Notes: a model not told the origin generated them from the letters alone. A stretch of 64,000 nt of DNA from Amyelois transitella (GCF_032362555.1 NC_083509.1:5231001-5295000); one strand, 5' to 3'. Shown: positions 13,601 to 25,175, counted from the first letter of the stretch. Program-made: numbers and translations.

Positions 13601-14060
13601 GTCATCAACGATGTATTTCAAGATGATGCGAGGGTTGCCGACGATGCTCGTCAAATGGATAGACCCGGCGCGGCCGAGACCGAACAAGGCACCTACTACT
13701 GGGGGAGCATGGGATTTAGACGAGTGATTCCTTGTACTGAAGTTAACAAAGCTGTTGAGATAAAAAACAATGGAAATAATCGTTATATGTAACTACAATA
13801 GATTGGTTTAGGAACATTTTGGTAATACAGATAATAAAATATGAAAAGTAATTTATACTATCGCAATATATGTATGTATATTTTCCAAATTATCTTCACG
13901 ATCTTATTTTTAATAAAATTCTATTAAATCTTCTACATATAATATTGAAGTACGTGCTGAAGTAAGTATTAAATTCTTACTCTCTGTATAAGTAGTCTTC
14001 AGGTGGGTACGTCGCCTGCAAGGTGTAAGGAGATGGTCCTGCAAACTTTTTTGTGGCCAT
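10609..14060 (-). CDS. Inositol 2-dehydrogenase-like oxidoreductase (Gfo/Idh/MocA), 6 exons
   Basis: Predicted NAD(P)-dependent sugar or inositol dehydrogenase, 386 aa. Exons on the minus strand: 14060-13981, 13736-13500, 13413-13106, 12204-11965, 11209-11054 and 10748-10609. All junctions are GT..AG and keep frame. After about 40 N-terminal residues of no clear domain comes a Rossmann nucleotide-binding motif, GALFGLGRAGSIHL (GxGxxG at residues 46-51). Next are CEKPIA (Lys137 of the EKP motif) and HDCLVHDFD (Asp214, His218), matching the catalytic Lys/Asp/His of the family. The C-terminus ends IDWSKDKIPPVYS. The cofactor fold and catalytic set are seen; myo-inositol as substrate is inferred, and a YrbE-like oxidoreductase is the main alternative. 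The start is the ATG in AAGCCATGG. The family is commonest in bacteria, so the origin of the insect gene deserves testing, although it is fully spliced here. Confidence 0.85.
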
Positions 14061-16751
14061 GGCTTCTAAATAATTTGATACCTAAAATTTACATATAGAG
14101 CAACTCAAATTATATAACAACTTATTTTAATAATCTAAAGAGGATTTTTATCAGATTTTTAATAGCTATTCAACTTGATAAAAGTAGCAAAATGTGCAGG
14201 CAAATACTACTTTTATTTACATAAATACTTAGCAAGAACAGAAAATATTTATGCAGCCGAGAAAAAAAACGCTGTTTAAAACTGTGGTCACCTACCTAAA
14301 AGTCCACCAATTACAAATATTGTGTAGAAACTTTGCCTCCACACTGACAGACCAAACAATGAGTTGATGGTAGATATGGCACTCCTTAATATACATTCGC
14401 AATAGTGTAAGATAAAACGAAAATATACATTTTTATGGGTGTTTAGATAATAAGCCCCCGCTACAGAGATGTATTTCAATTTAAAAACCCGGCCAAGAGC
14501 GACTTGGATCACGTATATAGGGTTTCGTACAATCATCACGTTTGTTATTTAAATATTAATATTTTATATTCACGTTTCTACCTGTTTATTAAAATCAACC
14601 AAAAATTGCTTGAAAATATTTTAAAATATATTTTAATTAATGCATTAACTAAGAAAACCCTTATATAAAACTAAACAAGATTTCTGTACCACACATATTG
14701 ATTCAATGATAACTTTTTCTAATGCACCATTGTTAAAAAATTTTCATATTGTAGGTTTTGAAAAACTGAAATCCATAACAATTCGGTAATTATATGATAA
14801 AAAGGTTTTATCCATAACGGGGTAGACAGAACAATAGTTTCCAGATTCGAAGAGTATAGAACTAGTAACCTTTTCATAAACTCTGAATCTCAAGCCATCA
14901 TTTTGCCATCCAGCTCAACGTGTCTTACGATTGAGGCGGCTCTATTGTAGGTTGTTATTGCTAATCGAGTGAATGTTATGGTATAATTTCCCAGAGGACA
15001 TTGATGTCACTCTGAAAGTTTCAGTCGCGGTTTAGCCATGCATTTTTTAAATCTTTTGTATTTTGGTTAAATAATTTCAACCTGCAAAAAAATTAAAGGC
15101 ATGCCTAAATTTAATAATAAGTTTAAGAGACATATTGTTTAATACAACTTGGGAAACCTAGGCATGCTTCATATTTTATTGACTACGAGTAAATCTGAAA
15201 TTTTTGAAATACCATAGATAATTTAAAATTAAGCAAAATTTGCAGATTTAAATATTTCGAGTTTTATGGGTCATTTTAAATACCTCCCTGGCCATTCTGA
15301 AATAATCATTAATAAATGTTGTCTTAACCTTTTGCTACGAGATATGAAATCAAAACAAACTTATGGCAATTACAAGCAATCCCATCAAGTTTACAAATTA
15401 ACGGAATTTACCCATACCATCAAAAAACATAAATAAAATACAGATAAGATATTTTATTATTACTAGTATAAATATTTAGGTATATTATCTTCTTATAAGT
15501 ATATCACTGATCACCGAGTTAGTATACCTACATACAATAACATTATATCTGATAACTTCGAAGTTAGGCATTGCATATGAACACCAATAACAAGTACCTA
15601 ATAAGATAAAAAAAACTATCAGGTAAGTAAATAAAAGTACACTTAGTACGAATCTGTATTCTATATGGCATTGTACTTACTACTTTGTGTTACAAGGTTC
15701 ATCTACCACATCTTTACTAGTTTGTCTTTCTAGTATACAAACGTTTTACTACGATTATGAACAAATACTACCAGTACTTTATACACTGAAAACTTTGTAG
15801 AATTAATGCTTACTTTTATGTGAGTATCTAGCATCATACCTAGGTAATTAATTATATTTGTTATTTTGCGTGGAGCGCTAAAATAGCTCGATAAAATTCA
15901 GCCAATATTTCTGGATAGGTATGTGAAATGTTAAATGGTAGAGACTAACTTCATTAACGATGGACATGTTCAATTATCTCGTATCTAGTCGATACTGGTA
16001 CGAGCTAGGACTGGCCTTCGTTGATATCCTAAATGGATATTGTGTTTCATACACAGATCTAGTAACATAGAACAATAATATACGTACCTAGTACTTAGAT
16101 GTCAGTTAACCACCAATATAGACGTATGTTAGGTTTAACAGTAACTTTAAAACTATTACCTACCTACTCCGATTTATTAATACCGATGTATAAATTTAAT
16201 CTGTATGCTTATTTTAAAGACACCTGTAATGCAATAGAATTTGAACTAACATTTATATAGGTCCTTATCTGCACAATATTTAAAAATAACGATATGTTGT
16301 ATCTACCTATGATACCTACTACAAAAATGAACAAATTTTATACAAAAGAGAATATTTGCTGGAGAAACCGCAGGACAAAAAGAGTAGGTGAGTAACTAAT
16401 TCGTTTAATGCGCTGGAAAGAAGAACCATCCTTGTCCCATACAAATGATAGAGATTGTGGTAAATATCACACGTCAACAACGCGTTGTTTAATTTTACGG
16501 TTCCGTGCACCCAATATTTATATCATCAGCCTTTATAGTATGAAGTTATTTATTCATAACAGTTCAAACATTCTACATCGATAATGAACTCGCATAGTTA
16601 GAGGAAAATAGGTAACATTATCCGTAACTATCGTTTTTTATTATCCTCTTATTGTGTGAGATAATTCATCCGTAAATTTGTCTAAGTATATCATTGTATC
16701 ATAAATACTGATGATATGACTAATGCAAGTGATTTTTAATACATTCATATA
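14061..16751. other. Intergenic, repeats only
   Basis: AT-rich, no supported exon. Contains an old minus-strand copy of the RTE-tailed SINE family at about 14805-14995 (AACGGGGTAGACAGAACAAT) and a fragment at about 14450-14545 (CCGGCCAAGAGCGACTTGG with GGGTTTCGTAC), another common lepidopteran repeat. The promoter of the dehydrogenase gene should lie just above 14060, but no TATA box is evident. Confidence 0.5.
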
Positions 16752-17275
16752 ATCACGTCTTTATCCCTTACGGGGTAAACAGGGCCAGCAGTTTCACAAA
16801 GACTGATTAAAATTCTATTCTTAATCGGTCACTCATTGCTGAGTATCGTGACTCCTGATTTTGTCAGACAACAGTGTCCATCGGTTGCGATCTGTCGATT
16901 AGTGCTTGGTGGTGCTGATCGGTGTTTCCGACCCCTCAGAGATCTGATCGGACCACCGCTTTGGACGCCGGCTTCTCGGTCTTATTCCCTCCACTTTTCC
17001 CGTCACCATGAGACGTTCCAATCTATCATCGTTTCTCCTCGCAATATGGCTAAAGTACCGCACTATACGTTGAAAACAGTTTGTCGACAGACGCTGAACA
17101 TTTTATTTTTTTATTCCTTCAATATCGCGACATTTATACAGGAAGTCGTCCACGGTATTCTAAGCATGCGGCGCCAACACCACATTTCAAAGGCGTTGCC
17201 TGTCAGAGGTTTTGAGTGTCAGCATATAAAGCGATGGATAAGACAAGTGTGTGGACAGGGTATATCTTAGTCCTG
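16752..17275 (-). mobile_element. RTE-like LINE, reverse transcriptase C-terminal part and 3' end
   Basis: Read on the minus strand, degraded reverse-transcriptase C-terminal sequence is visible: TPLKCGVGAACLEYRG (usually FEMWCWRRMLRIPW), then LERLMVTGKVEGIRPRSRRP and KRWSDQISEG, then DRNRW and a terminal HDTQQ before a stop. Just downstream (16835 to 16752) comes the tail with CTGGCCCTGTTTACCCCGTA and AGGGATAAAGACGTGATTAT. That tail is the same as the 3' end of the SINE family at 33225-33472, so this LINE is the likely mobilising partner of those SINEs. In-frame stops and short size mark a dead, 5'-truncated copy. Confidence 0.7.
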
Positions 17276-17371
17276 TTTCTTTCTTTCCAAACTTTACCCA
17301 GTTGAAGCATAACTGTTTTTGTCCTATATGTATCTGTGTGTAACTGCTGCCGTTGTTTTATTACTGAACCA

Positions 17372-17590
17372 TACATACATAAAATCACGCCTCTTTCCCG
17401 GAGGGGTAGGCAGAAACTACCTCTTTCCACTTGCCACGTTCTCTGCATACTTCCTTCGCTTCATCCACATTCATAACTCTCTTCATACAAGCTCGGCGGT
17501 TTCGGGCACTTTTGACCTGACCCTTTACCAGGACGTCCTTAATTTGATCATTACTGAACCAAGTTATAGAAATTGGTCAACAGTCTCATA
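17372..17590 (-). mobile_element. LINE 3' end fragment (second family)
   Basis: The minus strand reads KSARNRRACMKRVMNVDEAK then EVCRERGKWKEVVSAYPSG, KEA and a stop, and then GGCGTGATTTTATGTATGTA. It is the same family as the plus-strand fragment at 1909-2016. The open frame is preserved over this stretch but the rest of the element is absent. Confidence 0.7.
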
Positions 17591-18653
17591 ATCCTGTAGA
17601 AGTTCTCTAGTTTCTCTTGCTTTAATAAAACCCGCCTATTCTTGAAGTATTTGCTAATTCAGGAAAGATCACAAGATCACAGTTCTGTAATTGTTGCATT
17701 TGGGTATCGAAGCCTTTTTATGAAGAGGAAGAAGCCGTGTCGGTTGGCCAATAACCGGTATGCTATATCATATGTATATGGCCACTTCATTTAGGCCTAA
17801 ACTTTTCAAGGCTCTGGTGCTTTATTTCTCTTTGTAACTTTCTAGTTTTTAAGTGCTTTAGATAGTGTGCATCTCGGTTCAATGACATGTCACGTTACAC
17901 ACCATCAACATCATCCTATGGCGTGGATCCCAGTAGCGTAAGTCAGGTTGCAGGAGAACAACACCTTTTTAGAATCACAATCTATAAACACTCGATCTCC
18001 GACTCGATATTTAACTTAGCCCGTGAAGCTAAGGGGAAGCGATAATTCGAAATGGTTCCATTTAACATTTTTAAAAACCATCAGATTGATAGCACGTATC
18101 CCAGTTTCTACTAGTATATAAGGAATTAAAGCGCAAGCTAACTAACTGCATTTTTCAATTAGAGCCCCGTCTAGCAGTCGAGACCGTAACAAAAACACTG
18201 TGACACATTACTGGCTTGTAGCGGATAGCAATATAAATATAATGAAACGAGTTTTATGTATAGTACCAGGGTGACCAAGTGATAGTCGGTGGACGTCAGA
18301 AAAACCTGGGGATCGAAACTTGGGTACTCTGACGTGAAACTCGATCACTCTGATTTTTGTTAACTGTTAAGAACTTGGATATTTATTATTACTTTATTAT
18401 ATATATATACTTAATTTATTATTAATGTAAATGACAAATTCGTTATTGGTTTTAAATTGCATCAGGAAAGCTCACACAATTGTTGTTACCTAGGAACCAT
18501 ATTTTATAAGAAAAAAGTTTTTTGGGTGAAATAAGGGTAAAATATAGATAATATGAATTTTCCCAGCCGTTAGAGCCGTTTTTGAAAACGCGAGTTAAAA
18601 TATAATGCGTCTATACGACTTATACATGTATAATATACCTAAATTATAATATT
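17591..18653. other. Intergenic, no gene seen
   Basis: No exon with splice support. The stretch contains mid-GC pieces (about 17880-18010) that may be old repeats but could not be assigned. Confidence 0.4.
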
Positions 18654-18918
18654 ATAAAGCTGAACAGTTTTTTTGTTTGTTTGATTGTTTGAACACACTA
18701 ATCTCAGGAACTACTGGCTCGAATAAAAAAAATATTTTTGTGTTGAATAGACCATTTATCGAGGAAGGCTTTAGGATATATAACATCACACTGCAACTAT
18801 TAGGAGCGGAGAAATAATGAAAAATGTGAAAAAAACCGGGGAGAATTATTCATCCTTGAGGGCTTCAATGATGCCCAAAATAAATATTCCACGCGGACGA
18901 AGTCGCGGGCACAGCTAG
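18654..18918 (+). mobile_element. Nonautonomous Helitron
   Basis: Contains AAAGCTGAACAGTTTTTTTG, CTCAGGAACTACTGG, TTTATCGAGGAAGGC and ends CACGCGGACGAAGTCGCGGG then CACAGCTAG. The CGCGGACGAAGTCGCG inverted stretch just before CTAG is the subterminal hairpin. This is a very common lepidopteran Helitron family. It has no coding capacity. The 5' boundary is approximate. Confidence 0.7.
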
Positions 18919-20499
18919 TGACTTATAAAAGTAGTGCTAGTTAAAAAGTATGTACAGGATAAAAAAAATAATAACGAACTATTTTCTTAATCGATGAGTT
19001 ATCTATACTTTTATTACATAATAATATTATAAATATGTTTTTTTTGTAATTTGTATTGAATACACAATCTATGCTATAGACATTTTCGCTATCGCCTCCG
19101 CCCCCGCCACATCGTGGGCACAGGGCGACACCTAGCTTCCAACTCCGTCACAGTCACCGCTGCCTCCATTGGGATAAATAATTCCACTCGCGCTTATCCA
19201 CTTCAACTAGTACTAAATTAAGTTTGTCCCGTCTGTCTGCCCCGCGAACAATGTATGGCGCATCGAATGCTCTTTATCCAAGCAGCAGTACCTATCTTAC
19301 TACCAAATGATCAGTTTTTTTTTATTCAATTTCTTTATTCTTTTATTAATTTAACTAATTTACTCTGAAGAACGTATTGTGTTATTTAAAAAAATAACTC
19401 GAAAGACGCATCAATGAGCAAGACGTTTATTACGGGATAGACGGGGAATATTATTTAGTATTAGGTACTCAATTTTTTTATCTTTATAAGTGTAGCATAT
19501 TCTAATTTCTTCCGCTAAAATTAAAAAGGTAACAAAATTTTATTTAAAATTAAAAAACAACCGATACATTTTACTTAAAACACATCTCTTTTTAGCACCT
19601 GGGATTCAGATAAGGACATTCTCGATTAAACCATGAGTATTCTCTAGGTATTAATGCGCTTTCATTTGAGTATATTCGACAACATTCGGTTTTCCTTAAT
19701 CTAACCATGTCTTAGAACACTCGACGTAAATCAATTTTTATCCAAAAATAAACTAAATTGAAATCGCTCCATCCGTTTGTGAGCTATGATGCCACAGATA
19801 AAAATACAGACATGTCAAGTTTATAACACCCCTTTATTACGTCGCGGGTTAAAAGTAGAAAAAGTTAAGAAGTGCACGCTCTGTCATTGCTAGACCTGCG
19901 TAGATAGAAGGCACTAGGTCACTAAGAGTTCAATAAAATATCCTGTAGAACTAACGATTTACTGGTATGTTATATTATTGGAACTCAAGAATTCCAATAA
20001 TGTTCCAATAAAGGCAAAATTATTTTACTCATTTATCTCATTGCGGCTGAAGTTAAAAAAGATGTATTATATTACTAAACCCGATTACGCTCTTGGAGTT
20101 TCCCTTGTGCTCAAAGTGAATGTACTGAAGCGGAATTTTCCATGTCAGAGGTAAAGGCAAGTAGGATATGTTTAATTTCATCCCATATGAGAGCACGTAA
20201 AAGAATTTTCTGGACCCAAATCCTTCTGAAAATTTTTTAAGATACGTAGGGTATTGTTTTTTGTTTTCAATAGGCCTCTCAACATCACAGTAATATACAA
20301 CACACGATAAATACTATAAGAAGAAAAAAATCTAAGATCATCAAATTAATTCATCAATACATAATAAAACAGTAAAACGGTTTTGTCTGTACTGTAGTTT
20401 GAGTATATTTTCAAAAAAATAATTTATTACCATGAAGAAATACTAACCGAGCATGAATTTGAAAAAAAAAACGTAAATAACGAAAAAAAAGCTTATCTT
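18919..20499. other. Intergenic with one GC-rich island
   Basis: Mostly AT-rich. The exception is 19081-19260, a compact GC-rich island (see findings). No gene is supported elsewhere. Confidence 0.45.
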
Positions 20500-21209
20500 C
20501 GGAACTACTGAACGGATTTCAATTAAACTTTTTTTTGTTGTAGGTATAGCTCTTATGCCTAACCAACATATGTATTTTGGAATGAACAGCTAATGTCATA
20601 CCATAACAGCTCAGCTAAACTATAGGAGATATCGAAAAGACGTCTTAACAAAAGTTGTTCAGCTTGATGAGCATTTTCTGTTACCGAATAAAAATCGAAG
20701 ATCTGGAATGCCTGATGCAGAACCAATACAGACCAGCTAAACTATCCAAATTATAGAAAAGAAGTCTTAACAAAAGTTGTTCATACTGATGAGCATTTTC
20801 TGTTGGCGTATAAAAATGGAAGACCTGGATCATGCCAAAGGGATCAGCTACGCTGTAGATATGTAATATACGGAAATTACGTATTAACAAAAGTGATTCT
20901 ACCTGATGATATATATGTATATCGGTCTATTAGTTTTTGAGTTTATTCGTTACAAACAAAAATACGAATCTTTTTTCTCTACATAATACCTATTAGCACG
21001 GATTGTTAAATATTTGCTATCAAACGTAGTGCCCTGGGGCTCCGCTGCCGTGAGAATTTTGGGATATAAAGTATTTTTTAGTTAATTCAAATTATCCTAT
21101 GAAATGGCAAATTTCGTTGCAATTAATTTTCGTGAATTTTGCGTAAATTTAATAACCTTAACTTTCGTATTTCCGATAACACGCAAACGGAGTTGCGGGC
21201 AACAGCTAG
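20500..21209 (+). mobile_element. Helitron-like element with internal tandem repeats
   Basis: Ends at 21209 with AACGGAGTTGCGGGCAACAG and CTAG, like the other Helitrons here. Internally there are about three units of roughly 120 bp sharing TCTTAACAAAAGTTGTTCA and GATGAGCATTTTCTGTT, with copies of the first phrase starting near 20643 and 20765 and a diverged third near 20882. It is noncoding. The 5' limit is uncertain. Confidence 0.5.
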
Positions 21210-21859
21210 TAACCTATATTTTGTAGGTGTAATCGTCCGTCATAAATCCGTTGTATAGTATAGAAGGAACCAAACGAAAATAATTCTGTGACTAAGCAGA
21301 ATAGCAAAAACTTGAGAAAAACATTTTTTTCCTCTTGGTCATACTAATTTGTCATACCCGTATGACTACGGGGATAAACTCATACCTAATGGTCTTATTG
21401 ACGAAATGTATTTGCATTTAAAAACAAATTTTTTAAAATAATTTGGAACTTCAGACTTAATATTTATCATAACTTTGGTTTTTATAAAACATTTACATAA
21501 ACGTAATACGTTAATAGTGGGTATTGTTTATTGGTGGTCAGAAATTGTAAGCCAACACGTGCGTGCCGGGGTCAGGATTAACAACTTAGATTGGGAACCA
21601 ACTTCGAACTTCCGAACTAATGAGATAAACTCTTTCATCTTGTTTCCTGCTGATTGTACTTACCTATGGTATATTTATATCGTAACTAATATATTGTACA
21701 AAAAAAAACAATTAAGTAGGTATTGATTTTACGGTTTTTCTTATTTCGTTATCGTATTTCGTACCCTGTAGATGTTCTGTAGACGTACCAGTTTAAGTAT
21801 AGGTATATTATAACAGTTCTTCTGTTGTGTCGAAGAAGAAGACGTCAGGGTAGTGGAGG
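21210..21859. other. Intergenic, no gene seen
   Basis: AT-rich. An 83-codon open frame at 21475-21726 has no recognisable domain or splice support. Confidence 0.4.
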
Positions 21860-22165
21860 ATAGGCAATATTTAGGTAGGTACTTTTATTATTATTCCATG
21901 TGAGATAAAGATGTGACATGTATATCGGAGATGAAAATGCTATAATGGAGGTTTGACAAAACCGCGTTACAATTATCTGTATTTGCGGCAGCCTTCATAT
22001 AGAAAAAGGCTACACTGATACGATCACGTTTTGTGGAAGCCTGCAGGCTATCTGGGTAACAAATGTCTGGCCATGCTGAAGAAAACATGGCGTGACCTCG
22101 TTAAAGATAATACGCGTGCCAATAGTCTGAAAGCTGAAGTGCCGCAGACCAGACAAAGTGGAAAG
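21860..22165 (+). mobile_element. LINE C-terminal fragment
   Basis: A degraded C-terminus of non-LTR reverse transcriptase type is visible: WRDLVKDNTRANSLKAEVPQ followed by TRQSGK, resembling the usual W.D.V..D....GL..EDA.DR..W ending. A similar ending lies at 22780-23105, suggesting two pieces of the same family. Confidence 0.45.
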
Positions 22166-22196
22166 ATAAAAATTAATATCTATTAATATGGATAAG

Positions 22197-22748
22197 GGAC
22201 AAATTACACAGATTGAGTAAGCCTAATCTTAGTAAGTTCGAAACTTGGGTTACGAGAAACCTGTCTCTCTTCTCTCTCTTATCACTGCGTGTCATGTACA
22301 GAAGTGTTTCGGGGCCCGGGGTCCGCCTTTCGAGGTTTCTCTCTCCACTTGGTTCGGTTTCATTGCCTCGCATATTATCTTTTGCGACGTCCAGCTCTAA
22401 CACAGGTCACGTCTCGCTGCCATATAGGTAACGGGACAGCCCTAATGATGGATTTATAGACTTGCCCTTTAAGCCTAACTTCCTTGAGCCTTGACGTCTC
22501 AATCGATATCCCCGGACGTATAGAATACCTACAGTTCCTAAGTTACTACCTACCTACTTATTTAATATGTCCTGTACCTACGCTAGAACAGGTTATCGCC
22601 TATGCATGCGCATAGGGGATCTGTTTTACAGGCCTTGTTCTCTGTCTTCGCCACATTGAGCTTCAGACCTCCGTTATCAATTAATTCCTTCCACGCGGAC
22701 CTCCGGTGTCACAGACAAGCGCTTTACCGCTGCGCCACAGAGGTCATG
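22197..22748 (-). mobile_element. SINE copy interrupted by LINE sequence
   Basis: On the minus strand the SINE head (TCTGTGGCGCAGCGGTAAAG then CGCTTGTCTGTGACACCGG) lies at 22690-22748 and stops at GGAGGTCC. The SINE tail (CCAAGTTTCGAACTTACTAA to CTCAATCTGTGTAATTTG) resumes at 22260 and runs to about 22197. Between them lies LINE sequence in the same orientation. The SINE B-box and middle are missing, so the event combined insertion with loss or followed it. Confidence 0.55.
22262..22690 (-). mobile_element. LINE reverse transcriptase fragment
   Basis: Minus-strand reading shows a palm-to-thumb remnant: DNGGLKLNVAK-like sequence near 22670, a LYGSETWPVLELDVAKDNMR piece near 22390-22430, and a basic Arg-rich stretch after it (GERNLERRTPGPETL). 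Several frame changes exist, so it is a dead fragment. It sits inside the split SINE. Confidence 0.5.
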
Positions 22749-22779
22749 ATAAAGATAAATGTTGGAAAGCGGGCACCGG

Positions 22780-23105
22780 GCCCGGAAACAATATAGCGGT
22801 GGGGCAACTAGAAATGCGCAAAGATTAGAGGGAGACCGTGAGGAACTCTCGGTTTCGCGCCAGCCTTCATGTCTCTAACATAGCAGACAAAATACAAGAA
22901 ACTTGCCTAGATACAGTTTAGGAAACAAATGTCTGTCGATGCCAGCTCCTCAGGGCCCAGAAAAATCGAGGACAGATAGAAAAAAGAAAAGATGATATGG
23001 CTACAACCAATAGACTTAAAACTGAAGACGCCGGAGACCGGACAAAGTTGAGAGAGAGAAGTCACCCTGACTTGAAACATTACTTTGGAGGATAAAAAGT
23101 ACATA
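22780..23105 (+). mobile_element. LINE C-terminal fragment
   Basis: The plus strand reads MATTNRLKTEDAGDRTKLRE then RSHPDLKHYFGG and a stop. This is a classic non-LTR C-terminal ending (normally ...EDA.DR.KWR...). Upstream is a basic SRTDRKKKR patch with frame breaks. It lies about 180 bp upstream of the EMC10 start. Confidence 0.5.
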
Positions 23106-23285
23106 GTATTTCTATTTAATTTGTGAAGAAGCATAAGCCAAAAAGGACTTGTTTCTTTATGTCACTGTCGTCACGTCAAATATTGTATTTCTCATTCTGT
23201 CTGTCATTCAGTCGGCCAAACCTAAAACCATCGCAAATTTTTCAATAATATACATATTTATTGCTCGTTGATATATAATTTAAAT

Positions 23286-24297
23286 ATGAAAACTATTATA
23301 AAATTCGCATACTTCTTCAAAATATTACAATTTGTGGTAAAAATATTACTATTTGAAAGCGTTTGTAGTTCTATAAAATTTATTCTATTATACTAACAGC
23401 TAATGCTTTTTTCAGGTGGGTATTGATTATGATGGATGGTTAAACATTAAAATTGAACACAAACTAAATTGTGAAGAAGACTATTGTACCCGGGGAAACA
23501 TTGCTCTTAAGAGCATTAGGACCGGAACTTCGGTCATAGAACAAAAACCATTTACTAAACAACATATTGAAGAACTGAAAGTAAGTAGGTAGCTTTTTGT
23601 TAGATGCACACTCTAAATACGCACGCCAATTTGTTTGTAAACATTACATTATTTCTATTTTCAGGAAATAGCCGATTATGATGGATTTTATACCATTAGA
23701 ACACTAGTTACTTCTGCTGAAAACAAAGAAACAGAATTCTTATCCTCTGTTAAAGCTAGAGCTTTCCTAGAGAGTGGATTATCTGATGTTATAAATGCAT
23801 GGGTTTTACCCAATGGTGCAGTCACTGTAGTCAGCTTTCAAGTGGCAAATATTTCTCGCACTCTGCAATATGAAACCAATGAACGATATGCAGTAAACTC
23901 AAATTTCTATTTACGTTATGTGGATCAAGCCCCTGTGTAAGTTTAATTTTAGTTCAATGACAAAATTTCTACATACTTATATTGAATCATTCATTAGTAA
24001 GATATATCCTAAAACATTGGATTTTGGGTAATTATTTCAGGCCTGATACAACATCGTACATACAAAAATTGGAGCGTGAAAGAGAAGCTAGAGAAAAAGG
24101 AGATTTAAAAGATAACAGATCATTTCTAGCAAAATATGTAAGTTATATTGTGTATGTCAACAAATGATCACATGGATGCAGTCATGTTATTAAAAATCTG
24201 TTCTTTTTTGCAGTGGATGTACATCGTTCCTATTGCAATCTTTGTGATGATATCAGGAGCAACAAATCCAGAGCCAGCTGCACAAGCTTCCCGTTAA
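23286..24297 (+). CDS. EMC10: ER membrane protein complex subunit 10 (EMC10), 5 exons
   Basis: Subunit of the EMC, the ER complex that inserts tail-anchored and multipass membrane proteins. Exons 23286-23336, 23416-23580, 23665-23936, 24041-24137 and 24214-24297 give 222 aa with all junctions in frame. The N-terminus (MKTIIKFAYFFKILQFV) is hydrophobic and could be a signal peptide. The luminal part has YDGWLNIKIEHKL and TRGNIALKSIRTGTSVI. The C-terminus has a charged linker (KLEREREAREKGDLKDNRSF), then one membrane helix (WMYIVPIAIFVMI) and a short tail, matching EMC10 architecture and length. The first exon is the least certain. Its donor is GTAAAA, and the 79-base intron contains a perfect TACTAAC branch point. 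The promoter probably lies in 23160-23285, just downstream of LINE debris. Confidence 0.85.
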
Positions 24298-25087
24298 TAA
24301 TATTTATTTTAGTCTATAGTAATAGAAAGTAAATGTTATTAATTCTAAGTATGAAATGGTTTTTTTCTATTTATTTATATACCTAACATAAAAAGTAAGA
24401 GTAAAATATGCTTGCAAAATTTTCTGAAAACCACATCATTGAAAATGAAGGAAGTTTATTATTTAGTTAAAACTGCTTGGTTCAGGGAAGCATAAAAGAG
24501 CACCACTATTGAACAATGATCTTTATAAGAAGGTATATAAAGTGTAATACGTCTTCTGGGGACCCTATATAAGCGCGCGCGCGCCCCGGCCCTTCGCCTT
24601 TCGTCTACTTCAGTTGTCACCAAGTTATTTATCATCATAAATGTGTATATCAAGAAAACTTGCCATACAAAATCTGTTAATTGTATCCCAAAAAATGTAT
24701 TTGTATCATAACAATTTTTACATACATACATAATCACGTCTATTTCCCTTGTGGGGTAGACAATTTTTGGAAAGGAAAATAGTTTTTCTTGTTTTGTTAT
24801 AAACTGTTTCAGAAAGTTATTCATTTTTCTTTTAGTGAATTATTATTAATTTATGATTGATTCATTTATTCGGTGAACTGTGTAAATTATGTCCTGGTAA
24901 ATAACAATCTTGAAACCTAAAATAGCCAATACAACTGGTGGTTGAAAACTAAATTTGAATATTAGGGTAGGTGTAGCCATATGAAACTAAAGATTTATAG
25001 AAATTTTTAGAAGAATAAACCTGATTTAAACAAAGTAAACAATTAATCAGACATAATAAACATATTTTTTATCTAGTTCAATTTTTG
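24298..25087. other. Intergenic between convergent EMC10 and DDX19
   Basis: No gene. Contains a short piece of the RTE-type tail at about 24720-24768 (AATCACGTCTATTTCCCTTG, minus orientation) and a GC-rich promoter-like spot at 24560-24620 (see findings). Confidence 0.45.
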
Positions 25088-25093
25088 TTTATT
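25088..25093 (-). terminator. Candidate poly(A) signal of DDX19
   Basis: AATAAA on the minus strand, about 80 bases past the stop codon. Confidence 0.45.
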
Positions 25094-25175
25094 AAGTTCA
25101 GCAAGATGTATATATTTCTTCTTGTATAGGAAATACAAGTACAAAAATAAACCTTATCAATAATATAAAAGAAAA

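Noticed and set aside
13167-13792. Plus-strand open frames across the dehydrogenase gene.
   Set aside because: They are antisense shadows of minus-strand exons 1 and 2.
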